NCBI GenBank assembly: GCA_005882445.1
Contig: VBAN01000117.1
Coordinates: 1 to 13,240, forward strand
Source: Candidatus Segetimicrobium genomatis
GTDB taxonomy: Bacteria; Sysuimicrobiota; Sysuimicrobiia; Sysuimicrobiales; Segetimicrobiaceae
Direction of reading: 5' to 3'
Length of the DNA: 13,240 bases
Part shown: in pieces, positions 1 to 8,433 of the stretch
Layout: every line of letters begins with the position of its first letter
Position numbering within the stretch: position 1 is the stretch's first letter
The notes under the pieces: model-generated
The model's database searches: none
What the model saw: only the letters and a program-made list of their open reading frames with translations
What the model was told of the DNA's origin: nothing
Position numbers and translations under genes: made by a program

Positions 1-594
1 GCCACCGCGGGAGGCATCGGGCCGGTCGCCGGCGCCCACGGCCCGGTCGTGGTGGCGGTGGATGCCGGGCACGGCGGGAGCGACCCCGGAGCCACCGGAC
101 CGGCAGGGGTGAAGGAGAAGGATGTCGTGCTGGTGATCGCGCAGATCCTCCGCCGGCTGCTCGTGCAGCAGCACATCGAGGTCACCATGGTCCGCGACGC
201 CGATGTGTTCGTGCCGCTCGAAGACCGCGCCCAGATCGCATCGCGCGGCGGGGCCACCATGTTCGTGAGCATCCACGCCAACGCCTCAACCGACCCCAAC
301 GCCAACGGCACCCAGACCTTCTTCGCCACCCCGATGAGCCAGCCGCTCGCGCTGGCCGTGATGGAGGAGACGAGCAAAGAGGTCGGGCTCGCCGTACGCG
401 GGTCCGCTGAGGCGGATTTCAAAGTGCTGGTGGACTCAGACCAGATCCCCGCGATCCTGGTGGAGACGGCATTCATCAGCAACCCCCGAGAGGAGCAGAT
501 GCTCCGCGACCCTTCGCTCCAGCAGGCCTTCGCGCAGGGGATCCTCAAGGGAATCCAACGCTACCTCGCCGCGCCGCAGGCGGCCACGCCCTGA
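1..594 (+). CDS. N-acetylmuramoyl-L-alanine amidase, Amidase_3 family (3' part)
   Basis: This is the C-terminal catalytic domain of a zinc-dependent cell-wall amidase, which cleaves the bond between N-acetylmuramic acid and L-alanine of the stem peptide outside the membrane. The frame is open from base 1, so the true start and any signal peptide or AMIN domain lie upstream of the window. The Amidase_3 landmarks are all visible: DAGHGG with the first zinc His (codon 70-72), the zinc Glu in VKEKDVVL, the second His in FVSIHANAS, and the catalytic Glu in ILVETAFISN near the end. The visible part covers essentially the whole catalytic domain and ends about 20 residues after the last motif, as is usual. 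The next gene, also an envelope enzyme, begins 43 bases later and may be cotranscribed. Confidence 0.93.
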   Translation, partial: ATAGGIGPVAGAHGPVVVAVDAGHGGSDPGATGPAGVKEKDVVLVIAQILRRLLVQQHIEVTMVRDADVFVPLEDRAQIASRGGATMFVSIHANASTDPNANGTQTFFATPMSQPLALAVMEETSKEVGLAVRGSAEADFKVLVDSDQIPAILVETAFISNPREEQMLRDPSLQQAFAQGILKGIQRYLAAPQAATP

Positions 595-637
595 CCGCGG
601 CATCACCGCACCGGGGTCACTGAGGAGCCGACAACCG

Positions 638-1603
638 TTGGGCCGGCGACGCGCGGCACGAAAGCAGCAGCCATCGCACCTGGTCACCGGGCTGGTGCTG
701 GGCCTGATCCTGGGCGCCGGCCTCGCGGTCGGCGTGCTGATGGCCCAGCGCTGGGGCGGTGAGCGGGCATCGTGGGGGCCCGCCGCCCCGCGTCCCCCGG
801 CGCCGGCCGCGCCTCGGCCCGCCGCGCCCGCGGCTCCTCCCCCGGCGCATCTTCCCGCGCTCCCCGCCCAGAACCCCGAGGAATCGCAGGCGCCGGCCGT
901 TGTCCAGATCCCCGAATCACGCCCCGTGCCCGCGCAGCCCGGGCGGGCGCGCGTGGCGATCATCTTCGACGATGCCGCGTACGGCATCCGGGCCGCCCAG
1001 GAGATCATGGCGATCGGCCGGCCGGTCACCATTTCCGTGCTGCCCCATCTCCCCTATTCCGCCCAGATCGCCGAGGAAGCGCCGGCGCACCACGTCGAGG
1101 TGATCCTCCATCTTCCCGTGGAACCGGACAACCCCGGCATCAGGCTCGGGGAGGGCGGAATCACGGTGGCAATGAGCAACACGGAGATCCGCGAGACCGT
1201 GGCGGCGGATCTCGCCGCCGTGCCTGCGGCCGTCGGCGCGAACAACCACATGGGCTCCCTCGGAACGGCCGACCCGCGGGTCATGCGCGCCGTGATGGCC
1301 GAGATGAAAGCGCGCCACCTCTTTTTCATCGACAGCGTCACGACGAGGCATTCCGTGGCCGCGCGGACCGCCCGGGAGATGGGCGTCCCCACCGCGGCGC
1401 GGGCGGTGTTCCTGGACAATCAAGACACCGAGGACTACGTGCGGGGACAGTTCCGCCTCCTGATGAGCGTCGCGCACGCCCGGGGCCAGGCGATCGCGAT
1501 CGGGCATGTGGGCAAGGTCACGGCCCGGGTGCTCGTCTCGCTGCTGCCGGAGTTTGACGAAGCAGGGATCCAGCTCGTTCGGGTCTCGGACCTCGCCCGC
1601 TAG
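638..1603 (+). CDS. Divergent polysaccharide deacetylase family protein (YibQ/DUF610 type)
   Basis: A membrane-anchored or exported protein of the divergent polysaccharide deacetylase family (PF04748), presumed to act on cell-envelope glycans; the substrate is not established. The TTG at 638 is chosen because TGAGGAG (621-627) sits 10 bases upstream and the encoded N-terminus is basic and then hydrophobic (residues about 15-36), an uncleaved anchor or signal. A Pro/Ala-rich low-complexity linker follows (about 48-100). The catalytic domain starts at VAIIFDD, with the Asp pair at 111-112, and continues with LPH (His138), ILHLPVEP (His159), NNHMGS (His205), FFIDS (Asp233) and a final AIGH motif. 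Length (321 residues) fits the family. It probably forms a unit with the amidase just upstream, since pairing of an amidase with this family is a common envelope-maintenance arrangement. Confidence 0.88.
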   Translation: MGRRRAARKQQPSHLVTGLVLGLILGAGLAVGVLMAQRWGGERASWGPAAPRPPAPAAPRPAAPAAPPPAHLPALPAQNPEESQAPAVVQIPESRPVPAQPGRARVAIIFDDAAYGIRAAQEIMAIGRPVTISVLPHLPYSAQIAEEAPAHHVEVILHLPVEPDNPGIRLGEGGITVAMSNTEIRETVAADLAAVPAAVGANNHMGSLGTADPRVMRAVMAEMKARHLFFIDSVTTRHSVAARTAREMGVPTAARAVFLDNQDTEDYVRGQFRLLMSVAHARGQAIAIGHVGKVTARVLVSLLPEFDEAGIQLVRVSDLAR

Positions 1604-1639
1604 AAGGGCCTGACCCGCCCTGCTCCCGCCCGCCGCACC

Positions 1640-1648
1640 TGCTACAAT
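1640..1648 (+). promoter_or_regulatory. Candidate extended -10 promoter for pepA
   Basis: TGCTACAAT matches an extended -10 element (TGn before TACAAT at 1643-1648) and is one of few AT-rich hexamers in a very GC-rich gap between the deacetylase stop and the aminopeptidase start. No convincing -35 hexamer lies 16-18 bases upstream, which is tolerated by extended -10 promoters. Transcription from here would give a leader of about 100 bases before the ATG at 1756. Confidence 0.4.
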
Positions 1649-1700
1649 ACAACGTGGCCGGCCGCCCGCCGGGATGCTGCGCCGGCGGCGTGAGCCAATT

Positions 1701-1726
1701 CGCCGCGGCTCATGCCCGCCGCGGCG
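1701..1726. repeat. Inverted repeat in the pepA leader
   Basis: The arms CGCCGCGG (1701-1708) and CCGCGGCG (1719-1726) are perfectly complementary around a 10-base loop and would fold into a stable hairpin in the pepA 5' leader. The hairpin is not followed by a T-run, so it is not a typical terminator. In sequence this GC-rich, chance GC-only palindromes are common, so a regulatory role is speculative. Confidence 0.3.
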
Positions 1727-1755
1727 CCGAATACACATTCCACAAGGAGGTTTCG

Positions 1756-3173
1756 ATGCGCTTCACGCTTGCCGACACGCCTCCCGAGCAGGCCGCCTGT
1801 GACCTCCTCGCGCTTCCCGTCCCCGAGCCCGGCACCCTTCAGGGGGAGGTCGCGGATGTGGATCGCGCCGCGGGGGGCCGCCTGGCAGAGGTGGCGCGGG
1901 CGGAAGGGTTTTCCGGCAAGCCCAACCGGACGGTGCTCCTCCAGTCTCTGGACCGGCCGGCGCGCCGCGTCCTCCTGGTGGGGATCGGCGCCGATCCCAC
2001 GGCGGAGCGCCTCCGCCGCTATGGAGGGGTGGCGATCCGGCGGGCTCGAGAGATGCACGCCGGCCGCGTGGCGCTGGGAGCGAACCCCTGGGGAACTACG
2101 GGCCCCATCCCGCCCGCCGAACAGGTCCGCGCGGTCGCCGAGGGGGCGGGGCTCGGCTACTACACGTTCGATCGATACCGCAAGGGGGAAGACGCCGGCG
2201 AGGTGGCCGAGGTGGCGCTGCTCGCCCGCCACGGCGACCGGACCCTCCTCCTTCGAGGCCTGCAGGCGGCGGAAGTCGCGAACCGCGCGACCGCTCGGGC
2301 GCGCGACCTGGTCAACGAACCTGCCAACGTGCTCACCCCCACCGCGCTGGCTGAGGCCGCCCAGGAGATCGCCAAGAGCGCCGGCCTGACGTAGCGGGCG
2401 TTCGATCTCGACGAGGCGCGGGCGATGGGGATGGGGCTCTTCGCCGCCGTGGCGCCCTCGCGGGGAAGGGGATTACCTTCGACAGCGGCGGCCTCTCGAT
2501 CAAGACGGCCAACGGGATGATGACCATGAAGGGCGATATGGCGGGCGCGGCCGCGGTGGTGGCGACCATGGGGGCCCTCCAAGATTCCGGGGTGAGCGTC
2601 CGGGTCCTGGGGCTCGTCCCCGCCACCGAAAACATGATCAGCGGCGCCGCGACCCGCCCCGGCGACGTCGTGCGCGGGCTCGGCGGGAAGACGGTCGAGA
2701 TCACCAATACCGACGCGGAGGGACGGCTCGTCCTCGCCGATGCCCTGGCCTACGCGGTGCGGGAGGGGGCCGATGAAATCATCGACCTCGCCACGCTGAC
2801 CGGCTCGTGCGTCGTGGCGCTCGGTGATTGGACGGCGGGGCTCATGGGCAACAATCAGCCGCTCATGGACCGGATCCTCGAGGCGGCGTCCCTGGCCGGC
2901 GAGCAGGTCTGGCAACTGCCGCTCTACGAGGAATTCCTCGACGCCATGCGCGGAGAGATCACCGACCTCAAGAACTCGACGACGGGGCGGGCCGGGGGCG
3001 CGGAGCGGGCGGCGGCCTTTCTCGGCGAGTTTGTCGGCGCCACGCCCTGGGCCCACCTCGACATCGCGGGCCCGGCCTTTGCGGAGACCCGTCCGCCGGC
3101 GTCCTACTGGCCTTCGGGCGGCACCGGATTCGGCGTGAGGACGCTGCTCCGCTACTTGGTCTCGCTCAAGTAG
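1756..3173 (+). pseudogene. pepA: Leucyl aminopeptidase, M17 (PepA), interrupted by a stop codon and an internal frameshifting deletion
   Basis: A cytosolic M17 aminopeptidase that removes N-terminal residues from peptides, using two metal ions. The start is clear: AAGGAGG (1744-1750) lies 5 bases before the ATG at 1756. The N-terminal domain runs in frame 1 and includes VNEPANVLTP. It stops at an in-frame TAG (2392-2394), although the same frame continues with typical PepA sequence (FDLDEARAMGMGLFAAVA). Around 2450 the protein jumps to frame 3, where LAGKGITFDSGG begins. By comparison with E. coli PepA about 25 residues between these blocks are missing. The catalytic half then runs intact to the stop: metal-binding Lys (GKG) and Asp (FDSGG), KGDMAG, NTDAEGRL, and the C-terminal WAHLDIAG. 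As written no active enzyme can be made. Assembly error and true decay cannot be told apart here. The 3' end overlaps the convergent channel gene by 22 bases. Confidence 0.9.
3152..3173. repeat. Inverted repeat holding the stop codons of both pepA and the MIP channel gene
   Basis: CTACTTG (3152-3158) and CAAGTAG (3167-3173) are perfect inverted arms around 8 bases. Read on the + strand the element encodes the last residues of PepA (YLVSLK, stop TAG). Read on the - strand it encodes the end of the channel (YLSETK, stop TAG). The two genes thus end tail-to-tail inside one shared palindrome. It could form a short hairpin in both transcripts, but no T-tract follows on either side, so an intrinsic terminator is not well supported. 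Confidence 0.6.
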
Positions 3174-3829
3174 GCGCTCGAGTACACCCAGCCGGCGACC
3201 ACGCCGCCGATGATCGGGCCGATCCAATAGACGAGGTGCGCCTTCCACCACCCCGCCACCAGCGCGGGTCCGAAGGCGCGGGCGGGATTCACGGCGGCGC
3301 TCGTGAGCGGCCCAAACGCCAGGATGTCCATCGCGATCGTCAGGCCGATCGCCAGGCCCCCGATCCGGGGCGCCTGGGGGGACACGGCCGTCCCAAAGAC
3401 GACCACGACCAGGAAGAAAGTGCCGATCGCTTCGAGGAACCCGCCCGTCCAGAGGTGGACGCCCGGCCTGAGGGCGGGCGTGCCCAGGTGGACGGCCGCC
3501 GCCGCGGCGTGTGGATAGCTCATCCGCAGCGCCTCCGCGGCGATGATCGCGCCCAGCAACTGCGCGAGGATGTAGCGGACCGCCTGCGCGCCGGTCACCC
3601 GCCCCGCGGCGAGGAACCCGCAGGTCACGGCCGGATTGAAGTGCCCGCCCGAGATGGCCCCGAGCGCTGAGACCATCACCGCGATCGCCAGGCCGTGGGC
3701 CAGCGCGATGCCGAGGACGCCGACGTGGCCCTTGGTGATCGCATCGGTAATGATCGCTCCGGCCCCGATGAAGATCAGCGCGAAGGTCCCGATCGCTTCG
3801 GCGAGCAGCGGCTTCCATGTCGCCTGCAT
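3152..3829 (-). CDS. MIP family channel (aquaporin / aquaglyceroporin-like)
   Basis: An inner-membrane channel of the major intrinsic protein family, passing water or small neutral solutes such as glycerol. The ATG at 3829 is chosen because GGAGGTG lies 4 bases upstream; the longer open frame lacks this support. The protein has 225 residues, normal for the family, with six membrane segments and both half-helix signature loops: GGHFNPAVT (NPA 65-67) and SAAVNPARAFGP (NPA 181-183, selectivity-filter Arg184). The segment before the second NPA reads AFGPLTSAAV, closer to the GPLTG pattern of glycerol-type channels. At the position where water-specific AqpZ carries its filter His there appears to be a hydrophobic residue, so a wider pore than AqpZ is likely (inference). 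The 177-base gap to the divergent exporter gene must hold both promoters, but I see no clear -35/-10 pair there. Confidence 0.92.
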   Translation of the reverse strand: MQATWKPLLAEAIGTFALIFIGAGAIITDAITKGHVGVLGIALAHGLAIAVMVSALGAISGGHFNPAVTCGFLAAGRVTGAQAVRYILAQLLGAIIAAEALRMSYPHAAAAAVHLGTPALRPGVHLWTGGFLEAIGTFFLVVVVFGTAVSPQAPRIGGLAIGLTIAMDILAFGPLTSAAVNPARAFGPALVAGWWKAHLVYWIGPIIGGVVAGWVYSSAYLSETK

Positions 3830-4006
3830 GACACACCTCCCCTGCTGGGTCACCGACGCCGGCTCCGGGCGGATTCGTGGAGGTACGGGACGCCGCCTCG
3901 GGCCGATCCCCTCGTCGCGGAATTCGACGGTGCCGGGGCCTTCTCCCGCGGCGACCGTCCGGCGGCCGGAGGACCGCGAATCGTTCCCACCGTACTTTGC
4001 CTGAAC

Positions 4007-4855
4007 ATGCCACTCATCGCGCTCGTGCTGGTCCTCTCGTCGGTGGTGCTCCACGCCTCGTGGAACGCCATCGTCAAGTCTGACGATGACCGGCTCGTGG
4101 CCGGCTGGGCGACGACGGCCGCGGGGGCCGTCCTCGGGGTGGTGCTGCTCACCGTCTCGGGCTTCCCGTCGTCACAGGCGCTGCCGTTTGTCCTGCTGAG
4201 CGGGATCGTGCACTCCGGCTACATGATTGCGCTGACCCGGGCGTACGATGACGGGGACCTCTCGCTGGTCTACCCGATCGCCCGAGGGGTCGCGCCCGTG
4301 GTGGCGACCGCCGGCGCGCTGGCGGTGTTTCGCGAATCGCTGCCGGGACCGGCGTACATGGGGATCGGGCTCATCGCCCTGGGGGTCCTCCTGCTCGCCG
4401 CCGCGAGCCGCCGGGCAGCGGCGCCTCCGCCGGGACAAGCCCTGTTCTGGTCCCTGCTCACCGCGCTGACGATCGCCTCCTACACCCTGATCGACCGCCA
4501 GGGAGTCCGCCTCACCTCGCCGCAGAGCTATATCGGCGTCCTCTTCGTGATCGACGCAGGGATCCTGTCCGCCTATGTCGGCTGGCGGCGGGGGACCGCC
4601 CCCTGGCGCCTGGTCCCGCCCGGCCGGTGGGGGATGCTCGGGCTCAGCGGCGCGTTCAGTCTGGGGGCCTACCTCCTGGTGCTGGCCGCGCTCGCCATCA
4701 GCCGCGTCGGGTACATCGCCGCGCTGCGCGAAACCAGCGTGATCATCGCGGCCTGGGTGGGCTGGCGCCATCTCGGCGACCAGCAGGGACCGCGGCGCCT
4801 GATCAGTTCGGGCATCGTGGCCGCGGGCCTTGTGATCCTCGTCGCCTCCCGGTAG
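4007..4855 (+). CDS. EamA/DMT-superfamily transporter
   Basis: A drug/metabolite transporter of the EamA family with 282 residues and about ten hydrophobic segments arranged as two repeated EamA domains, located in the inner membrane. The ATG at 4007 is the natural start: it begins directly with the first hydrophobic helix (MPLIALVLVLSSVVLHASWNA, Trp-Asn at the usual place), whereas the upstream extension of the frame is not membrane-like and overlaps the divergent channel gene. Typical motifs are LVYPIARGVAPV in the first half and YIAALRETSVIIAAWVGW near the end of the second half. No strong ribosome-binding site is visible upstream. The substrate cannot be told; relatives export metabolites or amino acids. 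The deaminase-like gene begins 26 bases after the stop and may be cotranscribed. Confidence 0.9.
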   Translation: MPLIALVLVLSSVVLHASWNAIVKSDDDRLVAGWATTAAGAVLGVVLLTVSGFPSSQALPFVLLSGIVHSGYMIALTRAYDDGDLSLVYPIARGVAPVVATAGALAVFRESLPGPAYMGIGLIALGVLLLAAASRRAAAPPPGQALFWSLLTALTIASYTLIDRQGVRLTSPQSYIGVLFVIDAGILSAYVGWRRGTAPWRLVPPGRWGMLGLSGAFSLGAYLLVLAALAISRVGYIAALRETSVIIAAWVGWRHLGDQQGPRRLISSGIVAAGLVILVASR

Positions 4856-4881
4856 ACAATGGCGGACGCGCGGTCGCGCCG

Positions 4882-6589
4882 ATGAGGCGCACCTTCCGGA
4901 CGGGCCAAGAGCTCAAGGCCCTGCTCGCCGTCGCCGCCGGCCGCGAGCCCGCGGACCTCTACCTGGAGGGCGCCGACCTGCTGAACGTCTACAGCGGGGA
5001 GGTCTACCCGGCCAACGTGGCGGTGAAGGGGCGGCGGATCGCCTACGCCGGCCGCAGCCGCGCGATGGTCGGGCCGGAGACCCGGGTCCTCCAGCGAGGA
5101 ATTCGCCCGCGAAGTCCTCCGGAGCGGGACGACGACGCTGGTGGCCGACACCCTGCAGATCCTGCTCCACACGCCCCCGGCCCGCGTCCCGCAGCTGCTC
5201 ACGACGCTCTCCGATCTGCCGGTCCTGATCCTCTGGTCTCTCCGGCTGCACGGCGCCTCCCACCTCCCGGAGGAGCCGATGTTTTCCCTGGAGCGGATCG
5301 CGGCGCTGTTGGAGATCGAGGCGGTGCGGGCGGTCGGAGAGGTCACGCGGTGGCCGGCCGTGTACCACGGCGACGACGACCTGCTCCAGAAGATCGCCCT
5401 CGCCCTCGCCGCCGGGCGCCGCGTCGAGGGACACGCGCCCGGGGCGTCCTACGAGCGCCTCGTGGCGCTCGCGGCGGCGGGCTGGTCCTCAGACCACGAG
5501 GCGATCGCGGCCGACGAGATCGTGCGGCGGCTGCGCGCGGGCGTCTACACGATGCTGCGGCATTCGTCGCTGCGTCCCGACCTGCCGCTCCTCGCCCCGG
5601 CGATCAGCGATGAGCGGCGCGCCTCCGGGCGGCTCATGCTCACCGCGGACGGGCCCGAAGCGGTGACGATCGCGGAGCGCGGATATCTCAGCCACGTCAT
5701 CCGCGCGGCGATCGAGTCGGGGATTCCGCCGGTGGCGGCCTACCAGATGGCCACGATCAATCCCGCCGCCTACTTTGGGCTCGACGAGGAGATCGGCGGG
5801 ATCGGTCCCGGACGGCGGGCCGACATCGCCGTCCTCGACGACCTCCGCAACCCCGCGCCCGAGGTCGTGCTCGCCCGGGGCGAGGTTGCCGTGCGGGACG
5901 GGCGGGTTCAGGCCGAGTTCCCGCCCCTCGACTGGGGCGCGTACTTTTCGCCGCGGTTCCGGCCCACCTGGACCCCGCAGCCAGACCTGTTCGACCTCCG
6001 AGTCTCCGCCGAGTCCGGGCAGGGCGATACCGTCCGCTTCCCCGTCATCCGCCTCGAGAACAGCGTGATCACCCGCGCGGTCCCGACCCCGGTCCCCGTC
6101 CGGGAAGGGCGTCTTCTGCCGCCGGCGGATGTCGTCCGAGCGGTGCTCGTGGATCCCGGGGGACGCTGGATCGTCCGGGGGATGCTCGGGAACTTCGTCG
6201 CGCGTCTCGGCGGGCTCGCCAGTTCCTTCAATGTGGCCGCGCAGCTGCTGACCCTCGGCCAGGACTCCGCCGACATGGCGCTGGCGGCACGGCGTCTCCT
6301 CGAGATCGGCGGCGGAATCGTCGTCGTGGAGCGGGGTGAGACGGTGCTGGAGATCCCGCTGCCCCTCGGCGGGATCATGGCCGCGGTCCCCCTGCCGGCC
6401 ATCGCCGGGGAGGCGCGAAAGCTCTATGCGCTCCTCCGCGCGCGCGGATACCCGCACGAGGACCCGCACTACACGTTGCTCTTCCTCACCCTCGACTCGC
6501 TCCCGGACGTCCGCCTCACCTACCGGGGAATCTGGGACGTGCGGCGCGGGAGAACGCTCTGGCCCCGCCAGGATCTGCCTCCGGTGTGA
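4882..6589 (+). pseudogene. Adenine-deaminase-like amidohydrolase, interrupted by a frameshifting internal deletion
   Basis: A member of the adenine deaminase branch of the amidohydrolase superfamily. The N-terminal part (ATG 4882, frame 1) reads like the start of that family: ELKALLAVAAGREPADLYLEGADLLNVYSGEV. It loses register near 5090, where frame 2 takes over with SEEFAREVLRSGTTTLVADTLQ and continues to the TGA at 6587-6589. The missing block of roughly 35 residues would carry the PGFIDxHxH metal site, so the product could not be a normal metalloenzyme. The second part keeps EGHAPG, SDHE, MATINPAAYFGL, GRRADIAVLDDL and the C-terminal domain (LEIGGGIVVVERGETV, ELPLP-like). It departs from the family at two conserved spots: TADG stands where TDD is usual, and the HDSHN-type motif is absent from SSFNVAAQLLTLGQD. 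It could therefore be a diverged relative with another role even before the break. An ORF of only eight codons (4859-4885) overlaps the start codon as ATGA but has no ribosome-binding site. Confidence 0.82.
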
Positions 6590-6624
6590 GCCGCCGGATA
6601 AAAGGATCATGTGCTGGGCTTATC

Positions 6625-6846
6625 TTATGCTCTACTCTTCGCCTCGATCGACCTTTTACCGGCGTGGGGGCCTGCTGCGACGAGTTCTTTCTCAGGCACG
6701 GCATCCGGCAGCGGCTCCATCCGGCCAACGCGCCCGGGACTCTCCACGTGGGTCTGCGTGTGCAGGTGGTAGACGGACACGATCTCCCCGTGATGCTGCG
6801 GCTCGATCTGCGCGATAAACCCACAAGGACAGCGGAAGTAGGACAT
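6625..6846 (-). CDS. Small Cys/His-rich hypothetical protein
   Basis: A predicted 73-residue protein of unknown function, supported mainly by its start: the ATG at 6846 has a purine-rich GGGGAGAG 5-6 bases upstream and lies on the same strand as the aldehyde dehydrogenase gene, 102 bases after its stop. The first half looks protein-like and could bind a metal: Cys6 and Cys8 in FRCPCGF, then His18, His19, His27, His29 and His33 (HHGE ... YHLHTQTH). The second half is ordinary and basic, without a recognisable domain. It may be the last gene of the paa operon. If it is not a gene, the stretch 6590-6948 holds nothing else I can identify; there is no convincing terminator between it and the convergent deaminase-like gene ending at 6589. 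Confidence 0.5.
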   Translation of the reverse strand: MSYFRCPCGFIAQIEPQHHGEIVSVYHLHTQTHVESPGRVGRMEPLPDAVPEKELVAAGPHAGKRSIEAKSRA

Positions 6847-6948
6847 CTGATCTCTCCCCTCTCTCCCCGCCGGTCACTCCCGGCCCGCTCCTTCAGCGTC
6901 CACTCTCAATATACCCATCTGCGAGGTGATGCAGGACATCGGCGCCTG

Positions 6949-8403
6949 CTACTTCTCGATTTGAATGTTCACATGTTTCAATTCCGTATACTCGAAGAGG
7001 CCTTCCAGCCCGTACTGGCGGCCCAGGCCGGACTGCTTGTACCCTCCCATCTCGGTCGATTGGAACATCTTCCCGAAGGTATTCACCCAGACCGATCCGG
7101 CCCGGACGCGCGTGGCGATTTTCATCGCCTTGTTGATATCGCGGGTCCACACGGACGCGACGAGGCCGTAGACGGTGTTGTTGGCGATGTGGATCGCGTC
7201 GTCGAGATCCTTGAAGGTGGTGATCCCCATGACCGGCCCGAAGATCTCCTCCTGCGCGATCTTCGCGTCGGGCATCATCTGGTCGAACACGGTGGGCGCG
7301 ATGAAGTACCCTTTGGCGAGCGGCCCCTCGGTGAGGCGGTGGCCGCCGGTCACCAGCACCGCCTCCCGCTTGCCCTGCTCGATGTAGCCGGTCACCTTCT
7401 TCAGCTGCGATTCGGAGATCACCGGCCCGACCTCGACCCCCTTCTCCCAGCCCGGCCCGACCTTCATTTTGGGCACCATCTCCTTGACCCGGTCCACGAA
7501 CGCATCGTGAATACTGGCCTCGACGAGGACGCGCGTCCCGGCGATGCAGATCTGTCCGGCGTTGTAGAACGAGGCGGCGTTGATGGACCCGCGAATGGCG
7601 CGGTCGAAGTTGGCGTCCGCGAACACGATTGTCGGGGACTTGCCGCCAAGTTCCAGGGAGACTTTCTTGAGATTCCCGGCGGCCAGCCGCATGATCTCGC
7701 GGCCCGTCGTCGTATCCCCGGTGAACGCCACCATGTCCACGTCGGGATGGCGGGCCAGCTCAGCGCCGACGGGATCGCCGGGACCGGTGACGATGTTCAC
7801 GATGCCCTTGGGGATCTCGGGGATGCCCTCGAGGATCTTCGCGAGCTCGACCGTGGACCCGGCCGTGTAACTGGCCGGCTTCACCACCACGGCATTGCCC
7901 GCGGCCAGCGCCGGCGCGATCGCCCGCGCCAGCAGGGCCAGCGGCGCATTCCACGGGACGATGATCCCGACGACCCCCACCGGCTCCCGCATGATCAGGC
8001 TGATGCTGTTGGGCTGCGGGATCTGTGACCGTCCGAAGATCCAGCGGGCCAGCCCGGCAAAGTAACTGATCGTCTCCGCCAGCCGCAGCGCTTCCCCCCG
8101 GCTGATCGGGTACGGTTTCCCGCTCTCGCGCGTCAGCAGGGTCGCCAGGTCCTCGTGGCGGCTGCGGACGGCCTCGGAGAACTTGAGGAGCGCCGTCGTC
8201 CGCACGCTGGGATCGTCCCGCCACTCGGTGGTCTCGAACGCGGTGCGCGCCGCGGTGATCGCCGCCCGCATGTCGTCCACCGTGGACCGCGGCGCCCGGT
8301 AGACGAGTTCGCCGTTCCCCGGGCTGGTTACGTCGAAGAGGCCGCCGGATGAGCCCCGCCACTCCCCCCCGATATAGTTCTTGTAGGCCGTCACCTCTGG
8401 CAT
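6949..8403 (-). CDS. NAD(P)+-dependent aldehyde dehydrogenase
   Basis: A full-length (484 residues) cytosolic aldehyde dehydrogenase that oxidises an aldehyde to a carboxylic acid with NAD+ or NADP+. ATG at 8403 is preceded by a GGGGAGGGA ribosome-binding site and begins with the family's usual YINGEW-like opening (NYIGGEW). The signature residues are present: Asn152 in VPWN, Lys175 in VVVKPA (cofactor pocket), FTGDTTTG for nucleotide binding, the general base Glu251 in LELGGKSP, the catalytic Cys286 in NAGQICIAGTR, and EEIFGPV further on. The gene starts 30 bases after the CoA-transferase B stop, within the paa-type operon. Its likely job there is to oxidise an aldehyde released by ring opening, the task done by the ALDH domain of PaaZ in the classical phenylacetate pathway; this is inferred from context only. 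Confidence 0.93.
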   Translation of the reverse strand: MPEVTAYKNYIGGEWRGSSGGLFDVTSPGNGELVYRAPRSTVDDMRAAITAARTAFETTEWRDDPSVRTTALLKFSEAVRSRHEDLATLLTRESGKPYPISRGEALRLAETISYFAGLARWIFGRSQIPQPNSISLIMREPVGVVGIIVPWNAPLALLARAIAPALAAGNAVVVKPASYTAGSTVELAKILEGIPEIPKGIVNIVTGPGDPVGAELARHPDVDMVAFTGDTTTGREIMRLAAGNLKKVSLELGGKSPTIVFADANFDRAIRGSINAASFYNAGQICIAGTRVLVEASIHDAFVDRVKEMVPKMKVGPGWEKGVEVGPVISESQLKKVTGYIEQGKREAVLVTGGHRLTEGPLAKGYFIAPTVFDQMMPDAKIAQEEIFGPVMGITTFKDLDDAIHIANNTVYGLVASVWTRDINKAMKIATRVRAGSVWVNTFGKMFQSTEMGGYKQSGLGRQYGLEGLFEYTELKHVNIQIEK

Positions 8404-8433
8404 CGATGTGTCCCTCCCCTTCTCATGGGTCCG

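Noticed and set aside
436..1738. Several minus-strand open frames opposite the amidase and deacetylase genes
   Set aside because: Both plus-strand genes have full motif support; the opposite frames are compositionally biased and overlap one another.
2392..2394. In-frame TAG in pepA read as a recoded amino acid
   Set aside because: There is no sign of a recoding context, the family has no such residue here, and a second, unrelated break lies 60 bases downstream.
2160..4013. Long minus-strand open frame of 617 codons
   Set aside because: It lies antisense to pepA and in another frame of the channel gene; the translation is Arg/Gly/Pro-rich low-complexity sequence, typical of shadow frames in very GC-rich DNA.
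4859..4885. Eight-codon upstream reading frame overlapping the deaminase-like start codon
   Set aside because: The ATGA overlap is real, but there is no ribosome-binding site, so it is most likely chance.
6586..8028. Plus-strand open frame of 480 codons
   Set aside because: It is antisense to the well-supported aldehyde dehydrogenase; the translation has no recognisable domain and no ribosome-binding site.
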